Source: Salipiger sp. H15
GTDB lineage: Bacteria > Pseudomonadota > Alphaproteobacteria > Rhodobacterales > Rhodobacteraceae
Assembly (NCBI RefSeq): GCF_040409955.1
Contig: NZ_CP123387.1
Coordinates: 1-64,000 of the forward strand
Reading direction: 5' to 3'
DNA: 64,000 nucleotides
The stretch's first letter is position 1. The number at the start of each line of letters is the position of its first letter. Below are positions 44,339 through 53,015 of the stretch, piece after piece. The position numbers were made by a program, and so were the translations under genes. A model generated the notes under the pieces. The model worked only from the letters and a program-made list of their open reading frames with translations, searched no databases and was not told where the DNA came from.

Positions 44339-44806
44339 GTGCAGGACCAGGCGACCTTCTACCGCTCGGCGATCCTCGGGCTGGTGGTGTTCATGGCGGT
44401 CGACACGCTCAGCCACGTGCTCGACGCCGAGAGCGAGGTGAAGAGCGCCGCCCGCGCGGGCGGGCTCGGCGCCTTTCTCTATCTTGAGGTGCTCGACGCC
44501 TCGTTCAGCTTCGATGGGGTGATCGGGGCCTTCGCGCTGACCCAGAACCTTTTCCTCATCGCGATCGGGCTCGGCATCGGCGCAATGTACGTGCGCTCGA
44601 TGACCATCATGCTGGTCGACCGCAGGACGCTCAGCGAGTTCCGCTTCCTCGAGCACGGGGCCTTCTACTCGATCCTCGCCCTGTCGCTGGTCATGTTCGC
44701 GCAGAGCGTGGTGCACGTGCCCGAGGTGGTGACCGGCCTGCTGGGCGCGACGATCATCGGCCTGTCGCTGGTCTCGTCCATACAGTTCAAGCGCCGGAGC
44801 GCGTGA
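44339..44806 (+). pseudogene. DUF475-type membrane protein, N-terminally truncated
   Basis: The 155 visible residues are the C-terminal half of a DUF475 (TerC-like) membrane protein: FYLEV-type segment FLYLEVLDASFSFDGVIGAF near residue 50, then IAIGLGIGAMYVRSMTIMLV and a last helix VTGLLGATIIGLSLVSSIQF. Full-length members are about twice as long, and the frame is closed by a TGA at 44297 just upstream. A GTG at 44339 could start a short product but has no clear ribosome-binding site. The break lies next to the scrambled ATPase gene, so both were probably cut by one rearrangement. Confidence 0.65.
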
Positions 44807-45708
44807 CCCCAGCTTTCGCGGAGGCAGCAGCTTACGTCTGAGACCTTTGGCGCAAAGCCGGTTGTCGGTCTGCAATGGCGGTGCTCCGGTCACGCCGCCC
44901 AATGGGAATGTACGGGAGCATGTCTTTTCGAAACGAGGTGGAAATTCAGAAAGACTGGCGAGCATGAGAAACCCGAAGTTCGCGCCTGTTCGTCCGCCGG
45001 CCGCCATGACCGCTTGTGGGCGCTGATTTGTCAGCGGGTCAAGGTGACGCGCTCCTTACTATCGTAGCGCCGTGCTTCATGTTGGGACCCGTCTGAAATG
45101 ATAGTCCGGTCGGGTGCGGGTCTTGACGAAGGTCAATGAGAGCCTGCAAGCGGTTATAAGTACATAATTCTCATTACAAGCGAAAGAACAAATATCGAAC
45201 ATTTGCCTTGCCGCGCCCCACTTTGGGCATCTATTCACACGACAAGTCTCGGGCAGAAGCTAGCGCAATCTGCCTGGGGTTGAAATCTCCCCTTGCCGAG
45301 ATTCGCTCCTATCCCTGACAGTGGGAAAGCGGCTCACTTGCATCGAGCGCAGCGCAATACTCGCCGCGCTAGAGCCACTCCAACATGTCCCCGCTGCATA
45401 GTCACACGTCCCACGCTGCATTAGCAAAAGTGGGAAGAAGAGGTATAGGTCGTCACTTTCCCCTTTGCCAACTAACGTCCATACGCCGGGGAATATCCAT
45501 GTTGCCAAGCTCGCGGTTTATTCGAACCCGCTGGCGAGCTCTTTAACTGTCGCTCTCCGCTCGAGTTGCATATTTGTGACAGATTTAACTGCCGTTCGAT
45601 CCATATTTCGCTTCTGGGGTGTCACTCGCCAGTCTCGTGCTAGCAATCGGCGAAATATTGCCGGTCAATTGCCAGACCAGCAGGTTATTGCAAGCTCACG
45701 AGATCCGA
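44807..45708. other. Gene-poor, AT-richer spacer of about 900 bases
   Basis: No open frame here has family features or a ribosome-binding site. The stretch from about 45130 to 45240 is distinctly AT-rich. The last 100 bases should contain the promoter of the envelope module; a clear -35/-10 pair was not identified, and no transfer RNA or terminator was seen. Confidence 0.5.
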
Positions 45709-48315
45709 ATGACTACTGCTTTTCGTATCGTAATTGGTGGATTGTTCGCTTCCGCCCTTCTGTCGCTTCCCGCCAATGCCCAATCAGAATGTGTTGGGGA
45801 ATATGCCGCGCAAAAGCGCGATCTCGTCAGCGGATTTGCAACCGCCGGAAAGACGGCAAGACGCCTGACAGCGCGTCTCGACGCGCAGGAGATGCGCATC
45901 GGAAAGCTGAGTGGGAAGACAGGCGTCGAGCTGATTCCACCAGCCCCAGAGCTTCCCGATATCGCGCCACTGCAAAGCGACGAGGTCGCTGGCTGCACCG
46001 AACCCATGGATGCCGAGGCCTCCCGTCTGGAGGGACTGACCAGAGATCTCGAAACCTTCGGCGCAGCGCTCCAGTCCCGCGAGGCCGTGATCGCGCAGAT
46101 CGAGGTGGGCGAGTTGCCCGCGCGCCCCGTCGAGACCTCGCCCGCGACCACATCGCAGGCTCCCGAGGGCGTGCAGGCGGAAGAGCCCGAGACGGCCGTC
46201 GCACAGCCTATGCCCGCAGACGAGACGCCGGCCGACGCCCCCGCGATCGAGACAGTCGAGACCGTGGAGGCGGGCGAAGCGGAAAGCTCAGATAAAACAA
46301 CGGCCAAGGAGCCAAGCGCACCAGCACAGCCGCTGCTGACACCCACGTTCACTCCGCTGGCGCTGGAGGATGCGCCGGACCTTTTTCAGAGGGTGATCGC
46401 GCTTCCCGGAATGATGCTCAGGCCCGAGCCCGGCGAGGGCGAAGACGTGCAGGCTCTTCCGGTGTTCTCGGTTCTCTACGTGTTTGAACGCCGTGACATC
46501 GCCGGCGTCTCCTGGCTGCAGGTTGGCGGATCGCTGACCGACGGTCCGCAGGGCTGGGTCTCTTCCGAGCGCGTCCTCGACTGGTCGACGATGCTGGTCA
46601 TGCAATTTGCGCCTCGCGGCAAGCGAAATCCGGTCCTGTTCTTCGACAACGACGGCTCCCTTGTCGACATGATATCCGGTCCTTTCTACCAGACGGAGTC
46701 AACCGCCCTTTACCAGAGCCTGATCGACGAGCGCGCCAAGATTGCCGATGACCCCGCGCACGAGGCGCAATGGCCGACGCAGCTGATTGCGGTCGAACCC
46801 GAAACCGCAGTGCGCTTCGATGACCGCCCCTACCTGCTTCCCATCCTCGATTGGCGCAGCGAAATGTTTGACGGCACCGTCGACACCACACTGGTAAAGG
46901 TTGCCGCGGTTCCCTCCGCGCTATCCTCTCGGATCGGGACCCGCGACGAAGCGAGCATGACAGCATCAGCGACGGCCGCCGCCCTCGAGGACGATGAATT
47001 CAGGGTCGGCGTGGTTTTCGCGATCGACACCACGATTTCTATGCGACCATTTATCGAACGCACCTATCAGGCAATTCGGGGTTTCTACGACGCTTTCAGC
47101 CGATATGAGACGTCGCAATACGTCTCGTTCGGACTGGTGGGATTCCGCGATACGCTTGAATCCAATGGGGACGCGCTTGAATACGTAACCCGCGTATTCC
47201 AGCCGCTCGATCCTGAGGTCCCGGTCGCGAGCGTGCTGAGCAACATGGAGCAGATGCGCGAAGCACGCGCGTCGAGCCTCGGGTTCGCAGAGGATTCCAT
47301 CGCCGGTCTCGTCGATGCCATCGACCAGAACGACTGGTCGCCCTACGACGCGCGGCTCGTGATCCTAGTCACCGACGCCTCGGCACGGACCGACGCGCGC
47401 TCGAAATACCCGGACATGTCGCTCGAGCGTCTGCGCGAGAAGGCGCGGTCGCAGAACATCACCCTTGTTCCCATCCACCTCCAGACTCCGGCGAACAGCA
47501 AGGGAGACGCGGAGGTCGCGCGTGCGCAGTATCGCGTCCTGTCGCAGACCGGCGACCTGTCGGACGAGAAGTATATTCCGCTCGACGCCACCACCGACGA
47601 GGCCTTCGCGCGCGAACTGACGGCCATGGCCGAGAAGATCGCGGCACAGATCATGGTGGCCAACGCCGGCATGGTGGTGCGCGAGCCCGACGAGATGGAG
47701 CCTGTGCCCGAGCCGCTGCCCGCCACTGCGGCGCCGCGCGCGCCCTCCGAGGGACGCCTGGCGGAAATCGTCGGCAATGACATCTTCCGCGCGCAGCTGG
47801 AAAGCCTGGGGCGGGTGGAAGGCAGCGCCGCGCCTGCATTCCTGGCGGGCTGGGCCTCGGACCGCGACCTGTCCAATCCCGAAGTCGAGACGCTCGAGGT
47901 TTCGGTCTATCTCACCCGCAACCAGCTCTCGACGCTGGACAAGCGCCTGAGCGAAATCATCGGCGCCTTCCGCGAAGGCGGCTCGGACCCGCAGACCTTC
48001 TTCGCCAACCTCCAGTTCCTTGCCGCCCAGACCACGACCGACCCCGACAGCCTGCGCCAGGGCGACCGCGCCGCAATCGAGGCGATCCTGCCGGGGTTCC
48101 TGAAAAAGCTGCCCTACCGCAGCCAGGTGCTTCGCCTTGACCAGTCGTATTGGGCGTCGATGTCCGTCGCGCAGCAGCAGGAGTTTATCGAAGCGCTCGA
48201 GTCCCGCCGCCGCATCTACTCCGACCTCTTCGGGCAGACCGAGATCTGGGCTGACTTCGGAGCGGGCGATCCGGGGCTGGAAGCGACGCCGGTCCGCCTC
48301 GTGAACCTGCCCTGA
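45709..48315 (+). CDS. Exported von Willebrand factor A domain protein with SH3-like domain (PpkA periplasmic-part-like)
   Basis: A periplasmic protein of 868 residues. The signal peptide is MTTAFRIVIGGLFASALLSL then PANAQ. Residues 30-130 look helical, and 140-215 form a Pro/Glu/Ala-rich linker. An SH3-like domain lies around 233-290 (LPVFSVLYVFERRDIAGVSW). A vWA domain occupies about 432-640, with the metal site DTTIS near 438 and LVILVTDASA near 555. FRVGVVFAIDTTISMRPFIE and FGLVGFRDTLESNGDALEYV resemble the periplasmic vWA part of PpkA, the kinase of type VI secretion control, but no kinase domain or membrane anchor is present. The start at 45709 is chosen for the signal peptide. It heads a seven-gene unit. 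Confidence 0.85.
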   Translation: MTTAFRIVIGGLFASALLSLPANAQSECVGEYAAQKRDLVSGFATAGKTARRLTARLDAQEMRIGKLSGKTGVELIPPAPELPDIAPLQSDEVAGCTEPMDAEASRLEGLTRDLETFGAALQSREAVIAQIEVGELPARPVETSPATTSQAPEGVQAEEPETAVAQPMPADETPADAPAIETVETVEAGEAESSDKTTAKEPSAPAQPLLTPTFTPLALEDAPDLFQRVIALPGMMLRPEPGEGEDVQALPVFSVLYVFERRDIAGVSWLQVGGSLTDGPQGWVSSERVLDWSTMLVMQFAPRGKRNPVLFFDNDGSLVDMISGPFYQTESTALYQSLIDERAKIADDPAHEAQWPTQLIAVEPETAVRFDDRPYLLPILDWRSEMFDGTVDTTLVKVAAVPSALSSRIGTRDEASMTASATAAALEDDEFRVGVVFAIDTTISMRPFIERTYQAIRGFYDAFSRYETSQYVSFGLVGFRDTLESNGDALEYVTRVFQPLDPEVPVASVLSNMEQMREARASSLGFAEDSIAGLVDAIDQNDWSPYDARLVILVTDASARTDARSKYPDMSLERLREKARSQNITLVPIHLQTPANSKGDAEVARAQYRVLSQTGDLSDEKYIPLDATTDEAFARELTAMAEKIAAQIMVANAGMVVREPDEMEPVPEPLPATAAPRAPSEGRLAEIVGNDIFRAQLESLGRVEGSAAPAFLAGWASDRDLSNPEVETLEVSVYLTRNQLSTLDKRLSEIIGAFREGGSDPQTFFANLQFLAAQTTTDPDSLRQGDRAAIEAILPGFLKKLPYRSQVLRLDQSYWASMSVAQQQEFIEALESRRRIYSDLFGQTEIWADFGAGDPGLEATPVRLVNLP

Positions 48316-48331
48316 GTTACGACGACCGGAC

Positions 48332-49039
48332 ATGACCCACTATCTTGAACTTGACGGCCTGGCGCTCGCCAGGCCGCCCCGGGCCGGCAGCCCGGGTTAC
48401 CGGCTCGACGTGTCGGAACTCCGCATCGCACCGGGCGACCGCATCGGCATCGTGGGGGTCAGCGGCTCTGGAAAGAGCACGCTGCTGGATCTCATCGCGC
48501 TCATTCGCCGCCCCGACGAGGTTCAACGCTTCGCGCTGATGGGTACCGAGGTCAGCCCGTGCCTGACCGATGGCAGATTGGAGGCACTGGCTCCGCTCCG
48601 GGCCCGATCGGTGAGTTATATCCTGCAGGACGGCGGTTTGCTTCCCTATCTGACGGTCGTTAGCAACGCGCGGCTGGCCCGGCGGCTGGCCGGCTCCCGC
48701 GAGCCGATCGAACCCTATGCCGCGGCCCTGGGCATCGCCGCCCTGCTCGGCAAGCTTCCGATGGCCCTCTCCGGGGGACAGAGGCAGCGCGCGGCCGTGC
48801 TTCGCGGGCTTGTCAGCGGCGCGCCGATCCTGCTCGCGGACGAGCCGACCGCGGCCCTGGACGACGCGAACGCCCAGGCAACCATGGCGCTTCTTGCAGG
48901 TCTTCCAGAAGACCGCGCGGTGATCGTGAGCAGCCACCAGGAAGCGCTCCTGCGAGCAAACGGGTTCCGGCTGATGCGATTGTCCGTGCACGATCACGGC
49001 GACGGAACAATCTCTACTTGCCTTGCGGACGCGGCATGA
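48332..49039 (+). CDS. ABC transporter ATPase, TagT/LolD-like
   Basis: An ATPase of 235 residues that powers the FtsX-like permease encoded next. Walker A is GVSGSGKSTLLDLI near residue 43, the Q-loop YILQDGGLLPYLTVV near 92, the signature ALSGGQRQRAAV near 147, Walker B PILLADEPTAALDD and the H-loop VSSHQEALL. It belongs to the MacB/LolD branch, which drives mechanical signalling or extraction of lipoproteins, not solute import. With the vWA protein before it and the FGE-like and lipoprotein genes after it, the best-known match is TagT of the Tag relay. It starts 16 bases after the vWA gene. Confidence 0.85.
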   Translation: MTHYLELDGLALARPPRAGSPGYRLDVSELRIAPGDRIGIVGVSGSGKSTLLDLIALIRRPDEVQRFALMGTEVSPCLTDGRLEALAPLRARSVSYILQDGGLLPYLTVVSNARLARRLAGSREPIEPYAAALGIAALLGKLPMALSGGQRQRAAVLRGLVSGAPILLADEPTAALDDANAQATMALLAGLPEDRAVIVSSHQEALLRANGFRLMRLSVHDHGDGTISTCLADAA

Positions 49040-50256
49040 CCCCCGTGGTGCTCTTGCCGATCCTCGCACTGCGCGACCTGATCCACGGCTGGCGCTCGGC
49101 CCTGTGCCTGATGTCCGCGGTGGCCGTCGCGATCCTGCCGGTGCTGCTCCTGGGTGGGCTGGGACAGGGCGTGGTCAACACGCTGATCGACCGCCTTCGC
49201 TCGGACCCGAGAATACTCGAAATCCGGCTGCACAGAGACCTGCAGCTCGACAGCACTTGGTTCAGCGCAACCGCAGAGGACCCGCGGGTCGGTTTCCTCC
49301 TACCGCGCGCGCGGTATCTCGCGTCATCGGTGCGGATGCGCGGGGCGGATTCGAAGGCGATGCTTGAGCCGAGGCTCGTGCCCAGCGGCCCGGGCGATCC
49401 GCTGCTTGGGACTCTTCCCGCGCCAAGCGGTCTGGCCGAAACCGTGCTGACCGAGCGCCTCGCGCTGTCTGCCGGCATTACGGTTGGCGACATGGTCACC
49501 CTGACCATCCTGCGCCAGGTCGGCGAGCGCCGCGAAAGCGCCACCGCCGACGTCCGGGTGATCGGAGTCCTGCCGCGCGACCAGCTCCAGAGCGACGACA
49601 TTCTCGTGGATCGCGCGCTGGAAACCGCGGTCGAACGCTGGCGCGAGGGCTTCGCGGTCCCTGAACTGCTCTGGGAAGGCGCGCGAGAGAGCCGCGCCGA
49701 AGACGCGGCACATCGCAGCTTTGCCAGCTTCAGGCTCTATGCCCGCGATATCCGCGACGTTCCGGGGCTGCGGGATGATCTCATGCGGCAAGGTCTGGAT
49801 GTCGCGACCCGCGCCGAGGAAATCGAGACCGCGCTGGCGGTCGAGGCCGGGCTGGGCTGGGTGTTCTCAGTGGTGACGGTGCTTTCGGTCCTCGGCTTCG
49901 TGCTGACGCTCGGGCTGCACCTGGCGGCGGCCGTCCTGGAGAAGGCCCGGGAATTCGCGCTGCTTCGACTCCTTGGCCTTCGGGCCCGTGCCGTGGCCCT
50001 GCTTCCGTCGTTGCAGGGCGGCGTGATCGCGGGAACAGGCGCGACGGTCGCCTGCCTAGGTGCCTGGGCCGTCCAGCCCATTGTCAATGACCGTCTCGCC
50101 GGGCTCGGGGGACTCGAGGGTCCGATGATGGTCCTGACCGTGCCGAACCTGCTGGCCGCGGTCGCGCTGACCGCGCTGGCGGGAGCGCTCTCGGGCTCCG
50201 TCGCGGGCTGGCAGGTCGCAAGGATGCAGGTTGCGGAGGGATTGCGCCGTGACTGA
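49036..50256 (+). CDS. FtsX-like ABC permease, TagS-like
   Basis: An inner-membrane protein of 406 residues with the MacB/FtsX layout. One helix is near the N-terminus (ALCLMSAVAVAILPVLLLGG, about 18-40). A periplasmic region of about 230 residues follows, then three helices at the C-terminus (about 275-300, 322-345 and 368-392). Such permeases couple cytoplasmic ATP use to a change in a periplasmic domain. Its ATG overlaps the stop of the ATPase gene. Position and type match TagS. Confidence 0.85.
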   Translation: MTPVVLLPILALRDLIHGWRSALCLMSAVAVAILPVLLLGGLGQGVVNTLIDRLRSDPRILEIRLHRDLQLDSTWFSATAEDPRVGFLLPRARYLASSVRMRGADSKAMLEPRLVPSGPGDPLLGTLPAPSGLAETVLTERLALSAGITVGDMVTLTILRQVGERRESATADVRVIGVLPRDQLQSDDILVDRALETAVERWREGFAVPELLWEGARESRAEDAAHRSFASFRLYARDIRDVPGLRDDLMRQGLDVATRAEEIETALAVEAGLGWVFSVVTVLSVLGFVLTLGLHLAAAVLEKAREFALLRLLGLRARAVALLPSLQGGVIAGTGATVACLGAWAVQPIVNDRLAGLGGLEGPMMVLTVPNLLAAVALTALAGALSGSVAGWQVARMQVAEGLRRD

Positions 50257-52186
50257 TCGCCTCATGCCGCTTGTCGCCCTTGTCCTGGCGCTCGCGATCG
50301 CCCCGTTGCCCGCGCGCGCCGCGGCCTCCCCGGTATCGGACGACTGCCAGATCGACGATCCCGCGGCCTGGAGCATGGCCCGCACCGCGCTGATCGCGGC
50401 AGGAGAGAAGGACCTGAGCCGCATCCCCTGCCCCGAACCCGCCGCGCCCGGAACGCTTCCGGTCGAGCTGAGCCTGCCGATGCCCTGCGGTCGGGCGATG
50501 CTGTTCCGCAGGGTCGACGTGCCGGCGCGCAGCGGCCTCGACCAGGTCAACGGGCGTTTCGGGCAGGTCATCGACATCGATGCCGAAACCCCGCAGTCGG
50601 TCCTGTCGAACAGCCCTTGGAACGCCCCCGTCTCTGGCTCGTTTCCGCTGGATGAAGGCGGCAATCCGCTCGGGTCGGACGAGCTGACCGAGATGGTGGC
50701 CCGCGGTTACTACCTCGCGAAATACGAACTGACGGTGCCGCAATGGCTCGCCTTCGACATGGGTCTGCTTTCGGCGCAACCGGCCGAGGCCCTGGCGTCG
50801 GACGCCGCGGCTTGCGCGGGATACAATGCCGCGCTTTCGGAAATGAACCTTCGGCAGATCGAGGCGAAGGGTGGCCTGTCCTGGTTCGATGCCACCGACT
50901 TCGGCCGCGCCTACAACAGCTGGCTGCTTGCACTGGACCGCGCGCGGCTGAGCGCTTCGGAGCAACCCTTCCTGCCCTGGAACCAGGGCGCCACGGGATA
51001 TCTGCGGCTGCCGACCGAAGCCGAGTGGGAATTTGCCGCCCGCGGCGGCTCCGCCTTCGCGACCTCGCAGGCGCGCGGTCTGCGGCTCTACCCCGTCGCG
51101 GGAGCAGACGGCCAGCCCCCACGGGACCCGGCGCTGGACGAGGTCTGCGCCTCACCACCCCGCTCCGACACCCCGAAACTGGGCGCCGTAGGCACCAGAC
51201 TTCCGAACCTCCTTGGGCTTTACGACATGCTGTGCAACGCCGAGGAGATCGTCTTCGATCTCTTCCGTCCGACCCGGCCCGATGGGCTTGGCGGGCAAGT
51301 CGGGGGCGTGATCACCAAGGGCGGCTCTTCCCTTGTGGTCCGCGAATCCAACACCATCGGCCGGCGCAGCGAGGGAGCCGCCCTGTTCACCCTGCAGGGC
51401 GAGGGGCGCAATCCCGCCATGGGCGCGCGCATGGCGATCGCGGCACCGGTCTTTGTCGGACGCCGGGATCAGGGCGCCGCGCCGGTCGAGGGCATGGCGA
51501 ACAGCGCGCAGGAAGCCGAGCTCATGGCGGCCCGGCAGGCGATGCTCGAGGGCGGCGTCTTTGCCACCGGCGATACCACGAGCCTGACCGAAGAACTTGG
51601 CCGCCTCCGCAAGGAACTCAGCAACGGCGCCCTCTCGCGGGACGAATTGCAGCGCCAGACCGACGCGTTGCAGGTTGAGCTGGACCGGATGAACGTTGCG
51701 CTTTCCGAAAAGGAGCGCGAGGCGGTGCGCTTCTCCATCCGTTCGGGGATCGTCACCGGCAATCTCATTGACCGGATCGGACGCAACATCGGCATCGCCC
51801 TGTACCAGCGCGCGCGCCTCAGCCGCGAGGCCGCCGAGGCAAAGCTCCCGGCGGCGGACCGCGAGAGCCAGGACACGCGCATCCTGACGCTCCTGGCCGC
51901 GAACGAACAGCGCATTGCTGATGCCTACGATCTTTACCTGCAGGTGCAGAGCGACCTGGCATCGCGACCTGCCGCGCTGGTCGACGCAGCGCTCGCGGAT
52001 GTCCGCGCCGCCTTTGCCGCCGACGACGCGCGGACACTGAGCGGCAGCCTCGACCTTCTGAACGCCCATCTTGCCGACCTTCGGCGACAGCGCGGCCAGA
52101 TCACGCAGGGCCTGCGCGACGCCTGGCTGTTGGCGCTCGATGCGACCCGCGCCGAGCGGCTGGCCACCTACCCCGATTACCCGTGA
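50249..52186 (+). CDS. Exported formylglycine-generating-enzyme-like (SUMF1) protein, TagR-like
   Basis: A periplasmic protein of 645 residues. It starts with GTG at 50249, 8 bases after GGAGGG, and overlaps the permease gene. The signal peptide ends at LPARAA. Residues 60-415 are an FGE-sulfatase fold: YYLAKYELTVPQWLAFDMG, LSWFDATDFGRAYNSWLLAL, RLPTEAEWEFAARGGSAFAT, NLLGLYDMLCNAEEIVFDLF and NPAMGARMAIA. The FGE fold often serves as a binding module without oxidase activity, as in TagR. Residues 440-640 are helical, with coiled-coil character (LTEELGRLRKELSNGALSRD). It probably works with the lipoprotein and the vWA protein. Confidence 0.83.
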   Translation: MTDRLMPLVALVLALAIAPLPARAAASPVSDDCQIDDPAAWSMARTALIAAGEKDLSRIPCPEPAAPGTLPVELSLPMPCGRAMLFRRVDVPARSGLDQVNGRFGQVIDIDAETPQSVLSNSPWNAPVSGSFPLDEGGNPLGSDELTEMVARGYYLAKYELTVPQWLAFDMGLLSAQPAEALASDAAACAGYNAALSEMNLRQIEAKGGLSWFDATDFGRAYNSWLLALDRARLSASEQPFLPWNQGATGYLRLPTEAEWEFAARGGSAFATSQARGLRLYPVAGADGQPPRDPALDEVCASPPRSDTPKLGAVGTRLPNLLGLYDMLCNAEEIVFDLFRPTRPDGLGGQVGGVITKGGSSLVVRESNTIGRRSEGAALFTLQGEGRNPAMGARMAIAAPVFVGRRDQGAAPVEGMANSAQEAELMAARQAMLEGGVFATGDTTSLTEELGRLRKELSNGALSRDELQRQTDALQVELDRMNVALSEKEREAVRFSIRSGIVTGNLIDRIGRNIGIALYQRARLSREAAEAKLPAADRESQDTRILTLLAANEQRIADAYDLYLQVQSDLASRPAALVDAALADVRAAFAADDARTLSGSLDLLNAHLADLRRQRGQITQGLRDAWLLALDATRAERLATYPDYP

Positions 52187-52211
52187 CGGTTTTGACAAGG
52201 AGAATGAGACA

Positions 52212-53015
52212 ATGACTGCCCCCAAGTTTGCGCGCCGCTTGCTGCGACTTCCCGCCGTTCTGGCGATCTCGGCCATGGCGCTGCAAGGCTGCTCGCAGAA
52301 CATCGCGATCGACCCCAAGTCCCGCGATACCGCGGACTCCTGCGGCGCCTATTATGACACGATCACCGCGGCCCGTTCGACCGAGATCAACAAGCAGATC
52401 AACAACGCCATGGCCGGCGCGGTGGTCGGTGCGCTTCTCGGCGCGGCGCTGGCCGGCAACGGCAACCGCGGCCAAGGCGCGCTGATGGGGGCTGCGGCGG
52501 GCGGCCTTGCCGGCTACGCAGGCACCTATCTTGACCAGAAACGAGCGCGCTCGGCAGACCAGAGGGCGCTTCTTACGTCGATCGACGGGGATGCCCAGGC
52601 CGAGAACAAGCTGGTCACGGAAACCGGCAAGGCTGTGATCGGCCTGCGCCAGTGCCGCGAACACCAGCTTGCGGACCTGACCAAGCGGGTGCGCGCCGGC
52701 AAGATCGACAAGACCACGGCTCGTGCAGAGCTGGCCAGCCTCAAGCGGCGCATCGCCAATGACAACAAGGTGGTCTCGGCCTCGTTCAACGGGATCAACC
52801 AGCGTGTAGATGTCTACGTCGATGCCAGCGCCGCCGCGTCTCAAGTCGACCGCGCAAGCTATCTCGCGGGCAAGAATGCCGGAGCGGCAGCCCGGGCCGC
52901 GACGCCGAGCGTGACGGGTGTTGCAAGCAACCTGACCGCGCAAAAGGCCGCGGACCAACGTATCCGTGCGAGCCTCGAGGCCGACGTGCAGGCCGTCGAG
53001 AAGCTGCTCGGATGA
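52212..53015 (+). CDS. Glycine-zipper lipoprotein, TagQ-like by position
   Basis: A lipoprotein of 267 residues. The lipobox is ALQGC near residue 27, followed by SQN, so export to the outer membrane is plausible. A glycine-zipper hairpin is clear: AVVGALLGAALAGNGNRGQG then ALMGAAAGGLAGYAG (about 72-107). Helical regions follow to the end. AAGGAG precedes the ATG at 52212; the longer open frame upstream overlaps the previous gene and is not coding. In the Tag relay the outer-membrane lipoprotein is TagQ, and this gene occupies that place; similarity beyond type is not shown. Confidence 0.8.
   Translation: MTAPKFARRLLRLPAVLAISAMALQGCSQNIAIDPKSRDTADSCGAYYDTITAARSTEINKQINNAMAGAVVGALLGAALAGNGNRGQGALMGAAAGGLAGYAGTYLDQKRARSADQRALLTSIDGDAQAENKLVTETGKAVIGLRQCREHQLADLTKRVRAGKIDKTTARAELASLKRRIANDNKVVSASFNGINQRVDVYVDASAAASQVDRASYLAGKNAGAAARAATPSVTGVASNLTAQKAADQRIRASLEADVQAVEKLLG

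Noticed and set aside
45150..45190. AT-rich stretch resembling a Fur or general iron box
   Set aside because: The match to the 19-bp Fur consensus is poor and no iron-related gene is near.
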